Positions 1 to 12,559 of a stretch of DNA of 64,000 nucleotides are shown here, piece by piece; the first letter of the stretch is position 1, and each line of letters begins with the position of its first letter. The notes under the pieces are model-generated. The model saw only the letters and a list, made by a program, of their open reading frames with translations. It was not told where the DNA came from and did no database searches. Source of the stretch: Ophiosphaerella korrae (lineage: Eukaryota; Ascomycota; Dothideomycetes; Pleosporales; Phaeosphaeriaceae); contig JALNQF010000208.1 of NCBI GenBank assembly GCA_028456385.1, positions 1-64,000 of the forward strand. Reading direction: 5' to 3'. Both the position numbers and the translations under genes were made by a program.

Positions 1-2030
1 GTAACCTTCTTCTAGTATTATTTCTTATCCTTAGATATCTTCTACTAGAATTACTCTTATATAGTTATAGCCTCTTTTTCTTATAAGCTATACTTTATTA
101 TTTACTTTAGGGTTTCTATATATTATACAATTCTTTTCTAGGTATAATATCTATAATACTTTAAAAAAGCTAGATGTTTTAGGTTTATTATTTTGTTATC
201 TCCTTCCTAGTAACTATCTATTCTAGGTCTTGTATTTGTTAGGACGTAGTATACTATTAGTACTTGTAGTATATAAGCTTTGTTAATCTATTGCGTTTTT
301 CTTACAAGGAACTACTATTCTCTTTATATAAGTATTCTTCTTACTATAACTATATATTACTTTATCTATTCTTAAAATAGTATAAACTTTATTTCTTTAG
401 GATTACGTTCTTTCTAGTCTTTATACGCTTCCTCTATACTTATAACTAGTAAGTATTTCTAAACAAATTTCTATTCTTTGTTTTGTTCCTCTATATCTAT
501 TATTGTATAGCTATTATAGCTATATATATCTAGCTAGGCGTATTCTATACCTCTTATACTTTTCTATCTTTTACTTTCTTATAGTCTTTTAGAGGAAGCT
601 GTAGTAGTCTCTTTATCTAGTACTAGTCCTTCGGCCTAGATTAATAGGGTCTAGAGCTCTTCCCTTTTTAAGTCTTCTATTAGTAGGTCTATTATATACG
701 CTATTTCTTCTAGCTATACTTTTATCTTTTCTTTTATTACTACTACTCTATACTTTTGTAAGAACTATCTTACTCTTTATTTACTAGAAAGATATATATA
801 GTAGTTATCTTTATAATAAAAAGTCTAATAGAGTATTATATATTGTATTTCTTTACTCTTTGCTACTTTTTCTTAAGGTTTAGCTTATACTTGTAGTATT
901 TCTTTCTTTTTCTCTATTATCTTTAACTAAGTTTCTTTATCTTTTTTATAGTCTTTACTTTTGTAGTCTTTTATATAGTATTCTAGTTTCTTATATTTAT
1001 AATATACTATATCTTTTTTCTTCTTTAATTAGTAGTCTTTTACGTAGTAGCCTTTCTTACTATAGTTAAAATACGTAAAGTCTTTGTTCTTTTTTCTCCT
1101 TCTATCTTTATTTGCGTTAAGGATTATAAGGTCTCTAGTGTCCTAGTTTCTAGTTTAGCTACTATACTTGTTCTTTTTTTATTCTTAAAGGTCGTTGTTA
1201 ATTTAGATTACTTATTATTTTAGGGCTTCTAGTGTCCTAGGTTTCTCTATATATATTATTTTGTATTAAATTTTTATATTTAGTCCTTGTTTAAATTGTA
1301 ATATAAGGGCTAATTTGTTCTATTCTATATTTTAGCTTAGTTATTTAAATTATAATATATATTCTAAGATACTCTTATTTTATGTAAGCCTTTTAAGTTT
1401 CTCTTTAGCTTGTTAGGTAATATCTATATCTCTAAATACTACTCTTATTTGTTTAGTAAAGTATTTATAGCTTCTAAAAATAGCTTTAGTTTTATCCTTT
1501 TAGGTTATTAGAGAATGCGTTGTATAATCTATCTAGTAGGGCTTATACTATCTTATTGCGTCTTCTTTAAGGTGTAGTCTAATATATATTACTTTCTTTT
1601 CTTCTATATTAAAGTGTAGTACTTATATATCTATCTAGAGTTGTACTAATACTATAAAGGGTCTTAATTTCTCTCTTGTTCTATTAAACTTTTTAAGAAC
1701 AGGTATCTTAAGTAGTTTCTTTATTGTACTTATTTCTAGTTGTTAAGTAATTAGCTCTATCTAGTTCTAGCCTTTAATAATAGCTTTAATTTGTACTTTG
1801 TTCTATTTTAAGTAGTCTTGTAGTTCTTTATTCTATATTTCTAGTACTTCGATTACTATCTTTATATCTTCTTTATCGTTAATTAGTTTATTTATGTAGT
1901 CCTTAATTATTTCCTATATAGTGCTATTTAACTTATAACTACTCCTAGGGGCTTTACTTTTTAAGCTTTCTACTATCGTGTTAGCTAGACTATATACTAC
2001 TTACGCTTCGCTTCTCGCAATAACTAAATT
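1..2030 (-). pseudogene. gag and start of pol of copy A1, stop-riddled
   Basis: Degraded gag-pol frame read leftward. The capsid-like gag core lies at about 1250-1750. A zinc-knuckle pair is around 960-1085, with Cys codons turned to Tyr codons (TGY to TAY). The spacer before the protease fills the left end. Stops are TAG or TAA at places where copy A3 and ordinary gypsy Gag carry Gln or Trp. The product would be the nucleocapsid polyprotein of a Ty3/gypsy (Metaviridae) retrotransposon; it cannot be made from this copy. Confidence 0.75.
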
Positions 2031-2037
2031 AGCAAGG

Positions 2038-2467
2038 TGTTACTAGCTTACTAGGGTTAACTTCCTAATAGCCTAGATAGGTGTTAGTAGATTATTAGGT
2101 AATAACAAAAGCTTGTATTATAATCTACAATAGGTTGTAAACAATAGAAGATGTTTTGCAACTATCTCTATATTGTCGCTTGTAGTTAATAATTAAATTG
2201 CTAATACTATCTTAATAAAACGCATCGCTACTAACTATATACTTGTCCTAATCTATTAATCTATTACTACTAAGAACAATAGATTACAGATTACCTTAAT
2301 CTATAATCTATTAACGCTAAGAGTCTATAGATTATAGATTACTTTAGGTATCCTAATTATATGTAGTTTCCTAATTAAGTTCGTATTCTTTGTATTTATA
2401 AGAACTTAATCCTTTAGTCGTAGAGCTAATTAGTTCTATCTGTATTTCTCTTGTTACTGTCGTAACA
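2038..2467 (-). repeat. 5' LTR of A1 (430 bp, intact TG...CA ends)
   Basis: It begins TGTTACTAG and ends CGTAACA on the plus strand, so both termini obey the TG/CA rule. Length (430 bp) equals both LTRs of A3. Other copies of the family end in TA instead of CA, which this better-preserved LTR explains as RIP of a terminal CA. It contains several imperfect copies of a motif close to TAATCTATAATCTATTA. Confidence 0.9.
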
Positions 2468-2472
2468 CTAGT

Positions 2473-5400
2473 CTTCTACTAAGAGTATCTATAAATTAAT
2501 TATCTTTTCTTTTAGTATATATAACTTTAAAGTTAAATATTAATAAGAACTCTTACTATCTTATATAGCGTTATAATAAGTCTTTATTTATTATAAATCT
2601 TATAAGATTCTTATAATCTATATAGACTTTTATTTAGTATTTTACTCTTTATAGGTATACTCTCTATTATTTAAATACTTTATAGATTGCTAGTATCTCT
2701 TTATTATAAATTAAGTAATTAAGTTCTACTAGCTTTATCTTCTTAGAGAAGTATTTAACTAAGTATTCTTACTTTGTAATTTAGTCTTCTTGTATTAGTA
2801 CTATTCTATAGACTAAGTTAGATATATCTATTTTTACTATTACTAGTAGATCCAGGTTATATATTCTAATAACTAGATTTTCTATAAACTGTTATTTAAT
2901 CTAGTTAAATACTTTATTATATTCCTAAGTTTATTTAAATAGTATATTTTTCTATATAAGTATTATAAGTAGTTCTATTATTTTAGACTATCTTACTATT
3001 AGTTTTCTTTAAAAATTTACTAACCTATAGAATTATTGTACTTCCTATAGGTTCTTTAGTGTTAGCTATTCTTAGATTATTTTAATCTTATTTAGATTAA
3101 TTTATGTTTTTCCTAGTTTAATAATAAATCTAAGGAAGTCTATTTCTTTTATATAGAATTTGTATTTTCTTATTTTAAATAATATCTTATTTTCTACTAG
3201 CTTTTCTAGTACTTTGTATATATATTATACGTATTCTTCTTCTATTTCTAAGAATATAAGGATATTATCTAGGTATATAAATATAAATACGTCTAAGAAT
3301 TCTTTTAGGATTGTTTTAATTCTTTCTTAGAATACTACTAGTATATTTATTAATCTAAAGGGTATAACTATATATTTAAATAGCTTATATTATATTCTAA
3401 ATGTTATTTTCTATTTATTACTTTTTTAATTCTAATCTAGTAATATATATTTTAGATATCTAGTTTAGTAAAGATTTAAGCCTTTTATAGCCTATATTAT
3501 ATCTTGTCTATATATAGTAAGAGGTATTAGTTCTTGTCTATTATTATATTAGTTTTTCTAAAGTCTATATAGAGTCTTTTATTATCTATCTCTTTTTTGT
3601 CTATAAATAGGAGTCTATATACTACTAATAATTAGGATTTATATATCTATCTTTTCTTTAGTACGTTTTAGATATACGCTCGTTTAATCTTTAATTCTTC
3701 TTTAGTTTTCTTATAGACTAGGCTCTAACCTACGTTTTTTCTTTCTTCTAAGTCTATTACTAAGTCCTATAGTTAATAGTCTAGAAGGTAGTTATTAGGT
3801 TCTATAAACTACTTCTTCTATTTCTTATATTCTTCTAGGAATTTTCCTTTATACGTGTTTATGTTAGATTTTAATATTTCTTTCTTAAAGTAGTTAATTT
3901 TTCTTATTCTCTAATTAATCCTTAGGTTAGTTATTTATAACTATAGTATTCCTAATATTATATCTTATTTATTATTAATTGTTGTTATATCTATAACTAT
4001 GTTCTTAATTTCTAATCCTTCTATCTTTAGCGTAGATAGTGTTGTTTTAAACTAAATAAGTTCTTAAAATAGTTTTCCTTTAATTATACTTAGTTATTAA
4101 GGGTATTTCTTTGTTATATAAGTTATTATTTAATTTTCTATAAACTTCTTAGATATAAAGTTTCTTATAGCTCTACTATTAATTATTATTTATACTTTCT
4201 TTTATTAGTATATACTTATTTTTGTAATATATAGGCCTCCTATACTTTCTAGCTTTTTTTACTTAGGTTTTTCTTTAAATTATCTATCTTTCTAGAGCTA
4301 TTGTCTTATTTTACGCTTATAGTTTTTGTATTTAAAATATTTATTATAAGTATATTTATACTATAGCTTTCTTTAGATATTTTCTTTAGATAGTTTAGGG
4401 CCTAGTCTAATTGCTATATATTCTTTATTAGGTATTCTAATTATTTCTTAACCTTAGATATTTTTTTTTATAATTACGTTTACGTAGTTATATCCTTTTC
4501 TTTATATAGGCTATACGTAATTATATACCTTAAGTTCTCTATATATATAGTAATTTGTATTTAGGTATAATATCTATAATATTTTAGTATATACTAGATA
4601 TTCTAGATCTATTCTCTTGTTGTCCCCTACTTAGTATTTATCTATTCTAGGTCTTATAGTTATTAAGATATAGTATACTATTAGTACTTATAGTATATAA
4701 GCTTTATTAATCTATTACGTCTTTCTTATAACAAACTACTATTCTCTTTATATAGGTATTCTTCCTACTATAACTATATATTACTTTATTTATTATTAGA
4801 ATATTATAAACATTTTTACTTTAGGATTACGTTCTTTCTAGTCTTTATACGCTTCCTCTATACTTATAACTAGTAAGTATTTCTAAATAAACTTTTATTC
4901 TTTATTTTATTCCTCTATATCTATTGTTATATAGCTATTATAGCAATATACCTTTAACTAGGTATACTTAGTACCTCTTATATTAATTTATTTCTTATCT
5001 CTTTATAGTCCTTTAGAGGAGACTATAGTAGTCTCTTTATCTAGTACTAGTCCTTTAGCCTAGATTAATAGTATCTAAGGTTCTTCTCCTTTTAAGTCTT
5101 CTATTAGTAGGTCTATTATATATACTATTTCTTCTAGCTATACTTTTATTCTTTCTTTTATTACTACTACACTATTTTTCTATAAGAACTATCTTACTCT
5201 CTATTTACTAGAAAGATATATATAGTAGTTATCCTTGTAATAAAAAGTCTAGTAGAGTATTATATACTATATTTCTTTACTCTTAGCTACTTTCTTTTAA
5301 GGTTTAGCCTATACTTTTAGTGCTTCTCTCTTACTCTTAGTTATCTTTAACTAGGCTTCTTTCTTTAGGTTCTTACTTTTATAATCTTTTATAAAGTGTC

Positions 5401-6464
5401 TTAGTTTCTTATATTTATAACTTACTATATTCTTTTTCTATTTTAATTAGTAGTCTTTTATATAGTAGACTTTCTTACTATAACTAAAGTATGTAAAGTC
5501 TTTATTTTTCTTAAATTTCTTATCCTTATTAGCGTTAAGGATTATAGGGTCTCTAGTATCTTAGTTTCTAGGTTGTCCTCTATACTTGTTTTTCTTCTAT
5601 TCTTAAAGATTATTATCTATCTATATTACCTATTATTTTAAAGCTTTTAGTATCTTTAGTTTCTCTATATAAATTATCTTATATTAGATTTTTAAATTTA
5701 ATCTTTGTTTAAATTGTAATATTAAAGATACGTTATTCTATTCTATATTCTATAATAGTTATTTAAACTATAATACGTATTTAAGAATACTTTTTTATTA
5801 TATAAGCCTTTTAAGCATCTCTTTAGCTTATTAGGTAATATCTATATTACTAAATACTACTTTTATTTACTTAGTAAAGTATTTATAACTTCTAAAGATA
5901 GCTTTAGTTTTATCTTTCTATATTCCTAGCGCGTGTATTATATAATCTATCTAGTATAATTTAAACTATCTTATTATATCTTCTTTAAAGTATATTCTAG
6001 TATATATTACCTTTTTATCTTCTCTATTAAAGTATAGTACTTATATATTAATTTAAAGTTATACTACTACTATAAATAGTTATAGTTTTTCTCTTATCTT
6101 GTTAAACTTTTTAAGTATAGGTATTTTAGGTAGCTTCTTCGTTGCACTTATTTCTAGTCTTTAGGTAATTTATTCTATCTAGTTTTATCCTTCTATAATA
6201 GCTTTAATCTATACTTTAATCTATTTTGTATAGTCTTATAGTTCTTTATTCTACGTTTCTAAGGCGTTTATTACTAGTTTTATATCTTCTTTCTTAGAGA
6301 TTAGGTTATTTAAGTAGACTTTAATTACTTTCTATACTATATTATCTAATTTATAAACACTTAGGGGTACTTTAACTCTTCTCTTAGTTAAGCTTTCTAC
6401 TATTGTATTAGCTAGACTATACGCTACTTACGCTTTGCTTCTCCTAATATCTAAATTAGTAAGG
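2473..6464 (-). pseudogene. gag-pol of copy A2 (gag, protease, RT, part of RNase H)
   Basis: Read leftward: gag about 6430-5300 with two degenerate zinc knuckles near 5430-5560, spacer and retroviral-type protease about 5270-4090, reverse transcriptase about 3800-3000, RNase H about 2950-2473. The RT active site near 3261-3277 reads YLDN instead of YxDD, a G-to-A change that fits RIP. Dozens of TAG and TAA codons interrupt the frame. The order is that of Ty3/gypsy elements. Integrase and chromodomain are missing because A1 interrupts the copy. Confidence 0.8.
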
Positions 6465-6903
6465 TGTAATAGGGTTACCTGTCGTCGACTACAAGTAACT
6501 ATTAGGGTATTAGTAGATAAGGAGTTAATAACAAAAACTTGTATTATAATTAGTAATAACTATAAACAATAGTTAATTTGTGTGTGTAATGTTAAGTATT
6601 AGCGTTCTAGGTTAGAGATTAGATTACTAATACTATCCTAATAATACGTATCTTTTGTTAACTATATACTAATACTTCTTAGTAACTTTGTAGCTTTGTA
6701 GGTGCTAAGCCTTATAAAGTCGCGAAGTCTATAGCTTTATAGCTTTGTAGGTACTAAGCTTTGTAAAGTTACGAAGTTATTACGTGTCTTAGTTGTAGTT
6801 AACTTCTTAATCGAGGTTATTACCCCGCTCGTCCTATACTTTATTAGCATTTAAGTTAGGACTAATTAGTTCTATCTCGATTTCTCTTATTACGTCTGTA
6901 ATA
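6465..6903 (-). repeat. 5' LTR of A2 (439 bp)
   Basis: Starts TGTAATAGGG and ends CTGTAATA, aligned to the other family-A LTRs across its length. The terminal CA has become TA. It holds the family motif of a Tyr/Ile-free AT-rich block with repeated GTAGGTGCTAAGC-like units (about 6690-6770), which differs from the TAATCTATA block of A1 and A3, so A2 represents an LTR subfamily close to A4 and A5. Confidence 0.8.
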
Positions 6904-7110
6904 TTACTAATATTACAAACTTACTAATATTGTAAACTTACTAATATATATCGAATATTAGTAAGTTTATAACTTACTAACATTTAACTACCTTTTTACG
7001 TTTAGTTAGCGCTTAGTAAGCTACTAGGTATATATACCTAGTACTTACTTAGATAGCTATATCTACTATTTACTCTTTTTAGTTAATTAATAAAACTGCC
7101 TTATTAAGTT
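6904..7110 (-). repeat. Terminal (LTR-like) region of gypsy element E
   Basis: This stretch recurs in reverse complement at about 59880-60285, where it is split by a solo LTR. Contents are a run of CTTACTAATATT-type units (6909-6985), an inverted pair around TTAGTAAGTT/AACTTACTAA and a perfect 20-bp palindrome at 7023-7042. It lies just after the integrase end of E in the E reading direction, so it is most simply the 3' LTR or 3' untranslated end of E. The exact LTR limits cannot be fixed because A2 abuts it. Confidence 0.5.
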
Positions 7111-9290
7111 ATCTTACGTAAAGTCTACCTTATACTAAGTCACTATAAGCGTTAAGTAGCTTATTTACTTATATACGTTAGTTATATTAAGCTAAGTTTA
7201 GTTAAGCTTTATTATTTTTACTAAAGTATATACTACTATAAAAGTAATACTCTAGATTTATAAGAAATAGAGTTATCTTAATAAATATATTAATAGTGTT
7301 ATTTACTTAGAACTTAGCTATATTTAGCTAAGCTACCTAGTTATCTTACGCGTAGTTAATATATTACCTTAAGAAGATTTCTAAAGCTTAGTTTACTTAC
7401 ATAGTTTAGTTATTAGTTTCTAATTAGTAAGTAGTTAAGAGCTTTTATATATAGTACTAAAATTAGCTAATAAAAGTTATCTTTCTATTAGATATAATAT
7501 TTATTAAGACTATATAAAGCTTAAAAATAGATATAAAATATTAGGTAGCTTCTTTAGGTTTTAAAGACTTATAAAAGAAGAAATAGTATCTTTTTATAAA
7601 GTAGTAGTAAATTACTAAGATATATTTATAAACTTAGCTACTATTTTTACGAGCTAGTAAAGCTTAAATATAGTCTACTAAGATATTAGTCTAGAGTCTA
7701 TAAAGAATTAGTATAAGTTAGAAGTAATTAAGTTTACTATCTTATAAGCTCTTTATATAGTAGTAGATTAAGTATATATTATAAAATTACTTAATAGCTT
7801 AAAGTATCTTAAGCTTATATTAGTACTTATATATTAGATATAGTATACTATAAAGTCTTTTATAGCTTACTAACTAATACTTATAGTATAAATTAAAGAT
7901 TTAGTAGTATAAATACGTTTTATTAACTTAAAAGTACTTTTCTTTTTCTAATCTAGTAAAGCTAATATTAGTATATAAGAAGTAGTATCCTACTTTATAG
8001 AAAGCTTTTAATAGTTTTTATTATTAACTATCTATAGTAGTAAATATAGCTTAGGCTACGTAGTCTTCTAAGTATACTATATCTAGTAATTTTTTTGTTA
8101 GGCGTAAGTTAATAATATATAGTAAGAGTTCTAAGTCTAGTTTTCTATTATAAAGTAGTAGAAAATCTTCTAGTAAGTTTACTAATTTAGGTTTTATTCT
8201 TATAATATAGTTAAAGTAAGTATATACTATAGTAGCTTATTTTAGTATAAATCTATCTAGCTTTTATAAGTCTATAAGGCTTAGAGTATAAATTACTATA
8301 TTTAGTATAAGTTTTATACCTAAGGCTAAAACTTAAAGGCTTAAGATAATTTAGTTAGTTCTTAATATTTAAGGATTAGAATTATTTATAAAGTAATTCT
8401 ATAGTTAGTAACTTAAGGCGTCTATATCTTTATTAATATTACTAGGTATATATTTAATATAGACGTTAAATTATAATAAAAATAATAACTAGTAAGCCTA
8501 GTAGGAATTAAGCTTTTTAGTTATTATAAAAGTTTTTAAATTATAGTAGTCTATTATAATATAGATTATATATAGACTACTTTTAAGCTCTAGTTTTTAT
8601 TCTTTAAATATTTAGATTAAAGCTATAAGTTCTAGGTTATAGATATTATAATTATATTCTACTAAGGTATGTTTTTTTAAAAAGAAGCTAACTAGCTATT
8701 AGATTCTATCTTAGTTTAGTTAGCTTATTACTCTACCTAAAGCTTACTTTAAGGCGTTAGTTTAGATATAGATTAGTTTTAAAGAGTTAAAGTAAAGTAA
8801 GACTACTTTTAGCTAGAAAGTAGCTTTTAGTTTATTAAAAGTATTTATATATTCTTAAGTAATTATAAAAAGCTTATACTAAGTCTTTTAAAAAGGTAGC
8901 TTATCTCTTTTAGTAAGTTTAGTAATAACTTTAGACTTAATTAACTTAGTAAGTAGTAAAGTAAAGCTTAAGTAATCTTTAATAAAGTACTAGAAGAATC
9001 TAGTATAGCTTAAAAAGGATAAGACATCTTTAGTAGTTTTTAGTATTTCTTACTCTTAGATAGCTTTAACTTTAGAAAGATCTATTATAATTCTTTTATT
9101 AAAGATAATTATACTTAAAAACTAAACTAAAGTAATATAAAGACAAGATTTTTTATAGTTTATATAAAAGCTTTACATTTTTAGTTATAGAAGTACTTTA
9201 TAAATATACTAGTTATAATCTATTTTATTATTAGAGTTATTAGATAAGTTATATAATTATATACGTAATTAGATACTTAATAGTATATAT
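7111..9290 (-). pseudogene. Element E pol: RT end, RNase H and integrase
   Basis: Read leftward from 9290. First comes the RT thumb to RNase H connection, with the readable stretch DLSKVKAIQ near 9060 (usually DPxKVxAI). RNase H follows at about 8900-8450, where the start motif reads IQTNALKQALG (usual ETDAS.ALG, so Asp is Asn), then KKHTLVEYNYNIYNLELIALI and a TTKKLN motif. Integrase follows at about 8200-7130, ending in a stretch like the TPFxANxGxxP region of gypsy integrases (reads ITLFLINLEYYF, near 7240). No chromodomain is visible before the terminal repeat. Many TAG/TAA stops fit RIP. Confidence 0.75.
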
Positions 9291-9294
9291 ATAG

Positions 9295-9800
9295 AGAGGC
9301 GTAATAGATTCTAGGTATACCTAGAATCTATTAATTAGCCCGCCTAAGCTAGTATAGTAATCTAATTAGTTTAGCGTACAAGCGTAATAATTACTAAGCT
9401 ACTACTTCTACTATAGCTAAAGAGACTATAGCCTTAACTTTTATAAATAAAGGAATTAAATAAAAGATCTTATATATAAAGAAAATTACTACGTTAGTAT
9501 AACTAATATAATAAAGAAACTAGTACCTTAATAGAAGAAGTATTAAAGATCTAGCTTACTACTATCTTAAAAAACTTAGCTAAGACTACTATATTATAGA
9601 TATATAGATAGAGTATAAGGATAGAGTTAGAGAAATATAGAGAATAATTAATCTACTTAGTTTATACCTAGTACTTTTAAGTTCTAAGTAACTAACTAAA
9701 AAAGGGCTTTTCTAAAAGCCTTAGTATTCTTCTCTAGTAAGGCCTTTATATAGCTTTTATAAAAAAGCCTTTTTATTAAACTACTATAACTTCTCTTAAA
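9295..9800. repeat. Insert in the RT of E carrying a diverged 350-bp LTR-like repeat
   Basis: The RT of E breaks off after the YxDD box near 9805 and resumes near 9290, so about 500 bp are inserted. In reverse complement, about 9460-9800 aligns with the repeats at 36618-36964 and 42312-42658, including the AAAAAGGCTTTTTTATA stretch, but the second half is much diverged. The left part (9295-9460) is unrelated to those repeats and starts with a 32-bp palindrome. Exact ends and any target duplication are uncertain. Confidence 0.6.
9302..9333. repeat. Perfect 32-bp palindrome
   Basis: The half-site is TAATAGATTCTAGGTA, followed at once by its exact reverse complement, with no spacer. It lies at the left edge of the insert in E. 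Such an uninterrupted inverted repeat could form a cruciform or be the fused ends of a small inverted-repeat element. No gene overlaps it. Confidence 0.9.
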
Positions 9801-10790
9801 TTTAATAAGAGTATACTAAGACGTTATCTATATATATAGTATAGAAGTTATTTAAATATTTTAGTAAAGCTAAGTTAATAGTATACTAGAAAGTAACTAG
9901 TACGTTAGTAAAGCTAAAGAGTACTACCTTATAAGTATATATATTAAAGTAAGTAATAAAAGTAGTTAGCTATTCTAAATTTAAAGTAATATATAAATAG
10001 TAAAAGTTATATATTACGTTAAATTTAGAAAAAATATTTACTTTAATAAAGTAGGCTAGTATTTCTATAAAGAATAAAATAAAGTACTAGTCTTTAATAG
10101 TAGAATTATTTAGCTTATAGTACTTTACGTAAACTTATAAGCTACTATCTAGTTAAGCTATAATTAGATAGCTATTCTTAGCTAAAGAGTTATATTTACT
10201 AATAAAGTCTTTAGCTTTTATTTTTTAAATATATTTCTAGATTACTTTATCTTATTTTCTAGTAAAAAAGTAAAGTTTAGTATCTTGGATTTTTACGCTA
10301 AGTATAAAAGTATATAAAAAGTCTAGAGTAAAAAGTTATTAGAGTACGCTTAGCGCTATTAATAAGCTCTACTAAGCTAAGTAACTAGTATTACTAGCTC
10401 TATTAGCTAGTATATTCCCTTATATATAACTTAATATAACCTTAAGTAAGTTCTAAGTAAGTATAAAGAACTTTAAGTAATAATAACTAGTATATATATT
10501 ATATACTACTATAATAGCTTTTCTAGCTATTAGCTTCTTTTTATCTAGATTAGCTTAGTAGTATATTATCTTTATAAAGTAATTTCTAAGTTATATAGCT
10601 TATAAAGGAGATGTTCTTTAGTAGCTTTCTTATTAAAATAAAGTATTAGGTTTTAATATAGTTAAAGTAGTTCTATAAATAAGATATTCTTAAGCTTTAC
10701 TATAAGTAGTAGTTTATAAAATTATATATAATTTACTTTTTTAGCTACTTTATAGTAGTATACTAGTAGTAGTATTTTATCTAAAGTAAG
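9801..10790 (-). pseudogene. Element E pol: end of protease region and reverse transcriptase
   Basis: Read leftward from 10790. A linker follows the protease. RT starts at about 10300 and readable blocks match Ty3/gypsy RT in order: a KxYKLN box near 10130 (usual DYRxLN), then TIKDQYFILF (usual TIKxRYPIPL), FSKFNVIYNF (usual FSKFDLxxAF), and near 9825 the active site YIDNVLVYS (usual YxDDxLVYS). In two of these Asp is Asn, the mark of G-to-A change. The frame is cut at about 9805 by the insert described above and at 10791 by the TA target of D1. Confidence 0.8.
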
Positions 10791-10792
10791 TA

Positions 10793-12121
10793 ATATAGTT
10801 TATAAGTAAGTAGGTATTATAAGTAAGTAAGTACTTTACTAACTTTATATACCTATTTAAGCGTATAACTTAATAATATAGTAGAGTAGTATAGATATAT
10901 TAATATATTAAATTAAGTAGTATCTACTATATTATTTATATATATATATAAGTTATACCTAGTCTCTCTATACTTTTTATAGCGCGTATAAGCCTAGTAA
11001 CTTAGGCTTAATTACTTCCTATCTTAACGCTATTTACTAACTTAACACTATATAGCCTCTCTCTAAGTAAATATATCTTCTCCTTATCTCTTTATTAAAA
11101 CTTCTTATATCTAAATCTACTTCTTCTTCTATAATCTATACTTACTAGCTACTTTATTAGCTTTCTTAAGACTAGAGATCTAATTATATATTAACTTAGC
11201 TAATAGTATTATTTTATAAGCTCCTTTTTTAAGTTAATTAATTACGTTAATAATTAGTACTAGTAATAAGCTCTTATACTAGTGTACGTACTTACGTATA
11301 AGTATTAACTAAGCTTTTAGCTTATATATATTACTTAGTATAAAAGGTACCTAGAGAAGCTTTAGTAGAGTAGCTAGAGTAAGCGTATAAAGCTAAATAT
11401 TAAGTCTTAAGATAACTACTTCTAGCTAGAGTAGAATAAAGCTAGTAGCTTAAAAAGCTAAGTAAATATTTACTCTTATAAAAGCTTAGTTAAAGGCTAC
11501 GTAGAAGGCTAATAGGAATTTAAGTTTAGTAATATAATTAATATAGTTCTAGATTAAGCTTCTAACTTAATAGCTATACGCCTTCTTTAATAGAGAGAAG
11601 TAGCTAATATTAAGATACTAAAGTAAGTAAGATAAGTAAGCTAGTATATAGAGCGTATAGATATTATTCTCTTTATAGATTTTATAGAACTTAAGAGTAG
11701 AGTAGCTTTTAATACTATTAAGTATAAGTAGCTAATATATACTAACTACTTAGTTCTTTATAGACTTATTAAAGTACCTAAACTAGTTAAGAGAAATCTT
11801 ATCTATTATCTAGCTATTTTTAATAATTACAATAGCCTAGTTTTATAAGATATAGTCTTCCTTATACTAGGTAGTAAAGTAGTATTTACTAGTAAAAATA
11901 AAGAATAGTAAGACTATCTAGCTAGTAGCGTTAATTACCTAGATTAATATTACCTACTTATAATTACCTAGCTAAATAGCCTTTAGCTAGCCTCTCCTCT
12001 CTAACTTAGTAATAATAAGTTAAGTCTAGATCTTACTTATTATATATCTAGCCTTATTAAAGTTATAGATATCTTTATTAGCTAACTTATATATAGCTTT
12101 TATACGCTATACTAGCTTAAA
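10793..12121 (-). pseudogene. D1 transposase, DDE core and C terminus
   Basis: Read leftward from 12121. The junction with the N-terminal part is FKLVQRI. The first catalytic box reads DIYNFNKARY near 12045-12066 (usual YNFDExG), the second LILNSIKSY near 11707-11730 (usual LxLDGHxSH), then ENNIYTLYI and a third box near 11620. Asp to Asn in both DDE boxes fits RIP. Downstream are the TKLEFL and AFNKAF-like motifs of Pogo/Fot1 proteins, then a Lys-rich stretch and a zinc-knuckle-like end near 11000-11100. This is a DDE_1/CENP-B type transposase of the Tc1/mariner superfamily, now dead. Confidence 0.85.
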
Positions 12122-12551
12122 TGTTATAGGCGTAATAGAAGAAATCGAGATAGAACTAATTAGTCCTAGTCTAGGCGCTAACGAAGCATAGGACGAGCGG
12201 GGTAACGACCTTGATTAGGAAACTACGCATAATTGGGACACCTAGAGTAATCTGTAATCTGTAGACTCTTAGCAGTAGTAGATTACAGATTAAGCTAATC
12301 TATAATCTGTTGATCTTAGCAAACATAGATTATAGATTATAGTAAGTATATAGTTATTAGCAATGCGTATTATTAGGATAGCATCAGCAATTCAATCCTT
12401 TGACTACAGAACGCTAATACAAAACAGTTGCAAAACATCTTTTATTATTTATAGTTATTGTAGATCCCTATACAAACTTTTGTTATTACCTCGCAATCTA
12501 CTAACTCTTCTAAGATAGGTACCTATAGTCGACGATAGGAGGCCTGTTATA
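12122..12551 (+). repeat. 5' LTR of A3
   Basis: 430 bp, starts TGTTATAGGC and ends GGCCTGTTATA. Comparison with A1 indicates that the terminal TA was CA. It should hold the promoter and polyadenylation signal for the genomic RNA. It has several copies of a TAATCTGTAATCTGTAGA-like motif (12250-12345). Confidence 0.9.
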
Positions 12552-12559
12552 CCTTGCTA

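Larger units (their letters stand above)
1..2467 (-). mobile_element. Gypsy family A, copy A1 (5' part, runs off the left edge)
   Basis: Reverse complement of this stretch aligns with the 5' LTR, gag and early pol of copy A3 (12122 to about 14570). The 5' LTR is on the right, so the element reads leftward and most of pol is outside the window. It sits inside the RNase H region of copy A2: the five bases after the LTR (CTAGT, 2468-2472) continue an A2 motif that is uninterrupted in the other copies, so CTAGT is the expected target duplication. The partner copy is off-window. It is RIP-degraded like its host, though its LTR still ends in TG and CA. Confidence 0.85.
2468..6903 (-). mobile_element. 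Gypsy family A, copy A2 (5' part, interrupted by A1)
   Basis: Minus-strand copy with its 5' LTR at 6465-6903, gag to about 4440 and pol through RT to RNase H. Pol stops abruptly at 2468 in the motif that precedes the end of RNase H, exactly where A1 begins. The rest should lie beyond A1 outside the window. The bases after the LTR (TTACT, 6904-6908) would be its target duplication, and it abuts the terminal repeat of element E. Confidence 0.8.

Noticed and set aside
6904..7042. CRISPR-like array of short repeats
   Set aside because: The units are overlapping inverted AT-rich repeats without regular spacers, in a fungal retrotransposon terminus.
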